Source: Rhodocyclaceae bacterium (GTDB lineage: Bacteria > Pseudomonadota > Gammaproteobacteria > Burkholderiales > Rhodocyclaceae). Taken from it: DNA of 64,000 nt. Positions 61,731-64,000 of the stretch are shown here, piece after piece. Made by a program: the position numbers and the translations under genes. The stretch lies in NCBI GenBank assembly GCA_006218025.1, contig VBWA01000002.1, forward strand, positions 1 to 64,000, in the 5' to 3' direction. Under the pieces are notes generated by a model. The model made no database searches. It was not told the DNA's origin and saw only the letters and a program-made list of their open reading frames with translations. Each line of letters begins with the position of its first letter. The first letter of the stretch is position 1.

Positions 61731-61860
61731 ATCCGCAGATGACGCAGATTACGCAGAGAAAACAACGAAGCGATCAGCCCGCACGGCCCACCCGAAAGGT
61801 GATGAGGCTCATTCAGGTAATGCGCTGATCCATCTGCGTTGATCGGCGAAATCTGCGGAT
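61731..61860. repeat. Short MITE-like inverted-repeat element between dctM and dctQ
   Basis: ATCCGCAGAT (61731-61740) and ATCTGCGGAT (61851-61860) are perfect terminal inverted repeats. Internal echoes (ACGCAGATT, ATCTGCGTT) extend the similarity of the two ends. The ~130-base element has no ORF and fills almost all of the gap between dctM and dctQ (61713-61878). It resembles non-autonomous mobile or REP-like elements. No transposase in the window. Confidence 0.6.
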
Positions 61861-61878
61861 CAAATGCTTTTTGCAGGC

Positions 61879-62391
61879 TCATTCCTCGTCCTCGCGATGC
61901 TGGTGAATATGCTGATCGCCGAGTTGCACCAGCATCTGCAGCGAGAGCATGGTCATGCCCAGCGCCATGAACAGGTAGGCGGGCCACAGCTTGGGCGCCC
62001 AGGCGGTGTTGCTCATCTTGCCCTCGCTCCAGGCTTCGTGAAAGAACTTCCAGGCATGCCAGGCGATGAACAGGCAGAAGGCCATCGACAGGATGTCGCC
62101 CAGCAAATTGCGCCAGCGGTTGGCGCGCTCGGACAGGAGTGAATCGAGCACCTCGATGCCAACGTGCCCGCGCGACGCCTGGGTGAAGGCCGCGCTCATG
62201 AAGGTGGCGATGATCAACAGCATGATCGACATTTCGATTTCCCAGTCGGTCGGCCAGTTGAGCCAATAGCGCACCACTACCTCGAAGACGAGGACACCGC
62301 TGCAAATCACGATCAACACCCCGGACAGGTAGCCGGTCAGGGTGTTGATCGCATTCACCGCACGGCTGAACTGCCGCCAGGCTGTATGCAT
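61879..62391 (-). CDS. dctQ: TRAP transporter small permease (DctQ family)
   Basis: 170 residues with four hydrophobic segments. [22 protein letters not shown] is the DctQ signature stretch. It assists DctM in the inner membrane. It follows dctP by only four bases, while its gap to dctM is enlarged by an inverted-repeat element. Confidence 0.9.
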   Translation of the reverse strand: MHTAWRQFSRAVNAINTLTGYLSGVLIVICSGVLVFEVVVRYWLNWPTDWEIEMSIMLLIIATFMSAAFTQASRGHVGIEVLDSLLSERANRWRNLLGDILSMAFCLFIAWHAWKFFHEAWSEGKMSNTAWAPKLWPAYLFMALGMTMLSLQMLVQLGDQHIHQHREDEE

Positions 62392-62395
62392 GCTC

Positions 62396-63418
62396 TTATT
62401 TCACTGCCACAGCCATGTCGAACAGCTCCTTGCCGCCCTTCACCTTCTCCTCGAAGTCCTTCCAGGCCGAGGCCTTCGCCACCTCGCGCCATTTCTCGAA
62501 GGCCGCCTGATCCATGTCGCCGACCTTGCGTCCGGCCTTGGTGTAGACCTCGACCACGCGCTCGTCGTCGGCCTTGGCGGCCTCCATGCCGAACTTCTCC
62601 AGCGAGGCGCCGACTTCCATGACGATCTTCTGCTGCGCCGGCGTCAGCGCATCGAAGGTCTTCTTCGACATCAGCAGCGGCTCGAACATGAACCAGAAGG
62701 AATGCTTGCGCCCGGCGGTGAGGTGGTCCGAGGTCTCGTGCAGGCGGAAACTGATCAGCGAGGTGCTCGACGTGATTGCGGCATCCAGCACGCCGGACTG
62801 CATTGCGCTGTAGATCTCGTTCGACGCCACATTCGTCACTGCACCGCCGGCCGACTTGATCATCAGGTCCATTTCACGGCTGCCGCCGCGCACTTTCATG
62901 CCCTTGGCGTCGTCCGGGCTGACCACCGGCTTGCCCTTGGAGGCAATCCCGCCGGCCTGCCAGACCCAGGTGATGATCTTGACATTGCGCTCGTCGAGCA
63001 GGCGCACCAGTTCCTTGCCGATCGGCGCGTCCTTCCAGCGCAGGCCCTGCTCGTAGCTGGTGATCAAGGCCGGCATCAGGGTCAGGTTGGCCGCGGGAAA
63101 TTCGCCGCCGGCATAAGCCAGCGGATACAGCGCCATGTCCAGCGCACCGGTGGACAGCGCCTTGTATTGCGGCACCGGTTTCATCAGCGAGGCGGCCGGA
63201 TAGATCTCGAACTTCAACTGACCGCTGGTCTTCTTTTCGACTTCGGCGGCAAATTTGCGCACCAGACGATCGCGGAAATCGCCGTCGTCGATGGTGCCGC
63301 CGGGGAACTGGTGGGAAATCTTGATCACCTTGGCCTGGGCCAGCGCCGGTACGCTGGCGAGGCCGAGGCTCAGGGTCACCGCCGCAGCCAGAGCGTTTCT
63401 CAGAAAATTGCGTCGCAT
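62396..63418 (-). CDS. dctP: TRAP transporter substrate-binding protein (DctP family)
   Basis: 340 residues with an AAGGAGA site before the ATG. The signal peptide ([19 protein letters not shown]..., cleavage after ALA near 27) directs it to the periplasm. [37 protein letters not shown] and [25 protein letters not shown] match DctP proteins, including the carboxylate-binding Arg. Malonate or another C3-C4 dicarboxylate is expected from the neighbours. Confidence 0.92.
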   Translation of the reverse strand: MRRNFLRNALAAAVTLSLGLASVPALAQAKVIKISHQFPGGTIDDGDFRDRLVRKFAAEVEKKTSGQLKFEIYPAASLMKPVPQYKALSTGALDMALYPLAYAGGEFPAANLTLMPALITSYEQGLRWKDAPIGKELVRLLDERNVKIITWVWQAGGIASKGKPVVSPDDAKGMKVRGGSREMDLMIKSAGGAVTNVASNEIYSAMQSGVLDAAITSSTSLISFRLHETSDHLTAGRKHSFWFMFEPLLMSKKTFDALTPAQQKIVMEVGASLEKFGMEAAKADDERVVEVYTKAGRKVGDMDQAAFEKWREVAKASAWKDFEEKVKGGKELFDMAVAVK

Positions 63419-63438
63419 GCTTGGTCTCCTTTTATGAT

Positions 63439-64000
63439 TTATTTTTGCCGGGCCTGGCGCCTGATGGCGGCCGAGGTGGCGATAGCACCCTCGCGGGCAA
63501 AGCTTTCAACGTTGTCTTCCAGTGAGTCGGGGTCGTACAGGTAATTCACCATCACGCCGAAGGACTGCTGCATGCCCTTCGACGACGCATCGCCCAGCGG
63601 GTTGATGCGCTCGATGCGGGCGCCGTTGCCAAGGTGGAAACGCGCAACCGCATCGAGCGGCTGCCGGCCGTCGCCGCGGCTGGCCTTGGCCAGCGTCAGG
63701 TAGCGCGCCGCGAGCCTCGACAGCGCGTCATTGACCTTGCGCGCCGTTGCTGCTTTCTGTGCCCAATCGCCCGCGGCCAGTTGTCCGGCATCGAGCTCCA
63801 GCCCGACATCGACCACGTCCTGCGGATTCTTCCGCACCCACGCCCCAAATCCGGGCAGGGGCGACAGGGTGGCGAAATGCCGCAGCTTGGGAAAATCGCG
63901 CTGCAGGTCGTCGATCACGCGCTTGAGCAAAAAACTGCCGAAGGACACGCCGCGCAGGCCGGCCTGCGTGTTGGAGATCGAATAGAAGATCGCGGTATCG
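63439..64000 (-). CDS. Malonyl-CoA decarboxylase (partial; N-terminus beyond right edge)
   Basis: The last 186 residues are visible, and the frame is open to the window edge. FYSISNTQAGLRG, VSFGSFLLKRV, ATLSPLPGF, ARFHLGNGARIERINPLGD and MVNYLYD are C-terminal motifs of malonyl-CoA decarboxylase, including the catalytic Ser/His region. It turns malonyl-CoA into acetyl-CoA and CO2. With matB and the TRAP system it completes a malonate-use pathway. It is read before dctP with a 20-base gap. Confidence 0.92.
   Translation of the reverse strand, partial: DTAIFYSISNTQAGLRGVSFGSFLLKRVIDDLQRDFPKLRHFATLSPLPGFGAWVRKNPQDVVDVGLELDAGQLAAGDWAQKAATARKVNDALSRLAARYLTLAKASRGDGRQPLDAVARFHLGNGARIERINPLGDASSKGMQQSFGVMVNYLYDPDSLEDNVESFAREGAIATSAAIRRQARQK

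Overview
The window is high-GC DNA with densely packed genes, all on the minus strand, and looks like the chromosome of a free-living betaproteobacterium (Rhodocyclales/Burkholderiales-like). Support comes from the gene families: an EPS-associated MarR-type regulator beside an RfaH paralogue, a WbpM/WbpL-like pair, a Liv-type ABC transporter and a TRAP/malonate module. No rRNA, tRNA, CRISPR array or insertion sequence was seen. Three blocks, read right to left in the direction of transcription, explain nearly every base.

Block 1 (64000 to 50416) is a catabolic operon. It holds the end of a malonyl-CoA decarboxylase, a DctPQM TRAP transporter, a malonyl-CoA synthetase (matB), a complete branched-chain-type ABC importer (livKHMGF), an M20 amidohydrolase and an amidase-signature enzyme. 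A separate PlsC-type acyltransferase follows. The logic appears to be uptake of malonate and of an amide- or peptide-like compound, then hydrolysis and entry of malonate into acetyl-CoA. A short MITE-like inverted repeat lies between dctM and dctQ, and a strong stem-loop lies between livK and livH.

Block 2 (50204 to 2706) is a 46-gene surface-glycan locus. It opens with a MarR-type regulator that has its own recognisable promoter and inverted-repeat operator, followed by an RfaH-like antiterminator. A 354-base leader then carries an exact 12-base ops element, the RfaH recruitment site. Forty-four structural genes follow without a change of strand, many joined by ATGA/GTGA overlaps, so a single antiterminated transcript of about 46 kb is plausible. 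The locus encodes a PglK-like ABC flippase; a CDP-6-deoxy-hexose pathway (rfbF, rfbG, 3,5-epimerase-like, C-methyltransferase, reductase); a legionaminic-acid-type nonulosonate pathway of GDP-sugar type (legB, legC, legG, legI, legF, ptmE, ptmF-like, ptmA-like) without an obvious legH; a further cassette built around a 3-dehydroquinate-synthase-like cyclase (D-2-hydroxyacid dehydrogenase, aminotransferase, SDR, SIS isomerase, two Gfo/Idh enzymes, 6-phosphogluconolactonase-like protein and a KdsB-like cytidylyltransferase); seven methyltransferases; CapE and RmlD-like enzymes; four recognisable glycosyltransferases plus two orphan surface-carbohydrate proteins; a WecA/WbpL-like initiating transferase; and a WbpM-like dehydratase. 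The likely product is a complex oligosaccharide or O-antigen carrying at least one nonulosonic acid and one C-methyl sugar.

Block 3 (2600 to the left edge) is the first part of a serralysin-type metalloprotease with RTX calcium-binding repeats.

A 13-base core, AGTCGGCGCTGGC, occurs seven times in the window: four times between genes and three times in frame inside coding sequence. I know of no name for it, and it is one of the more unusual signals here.
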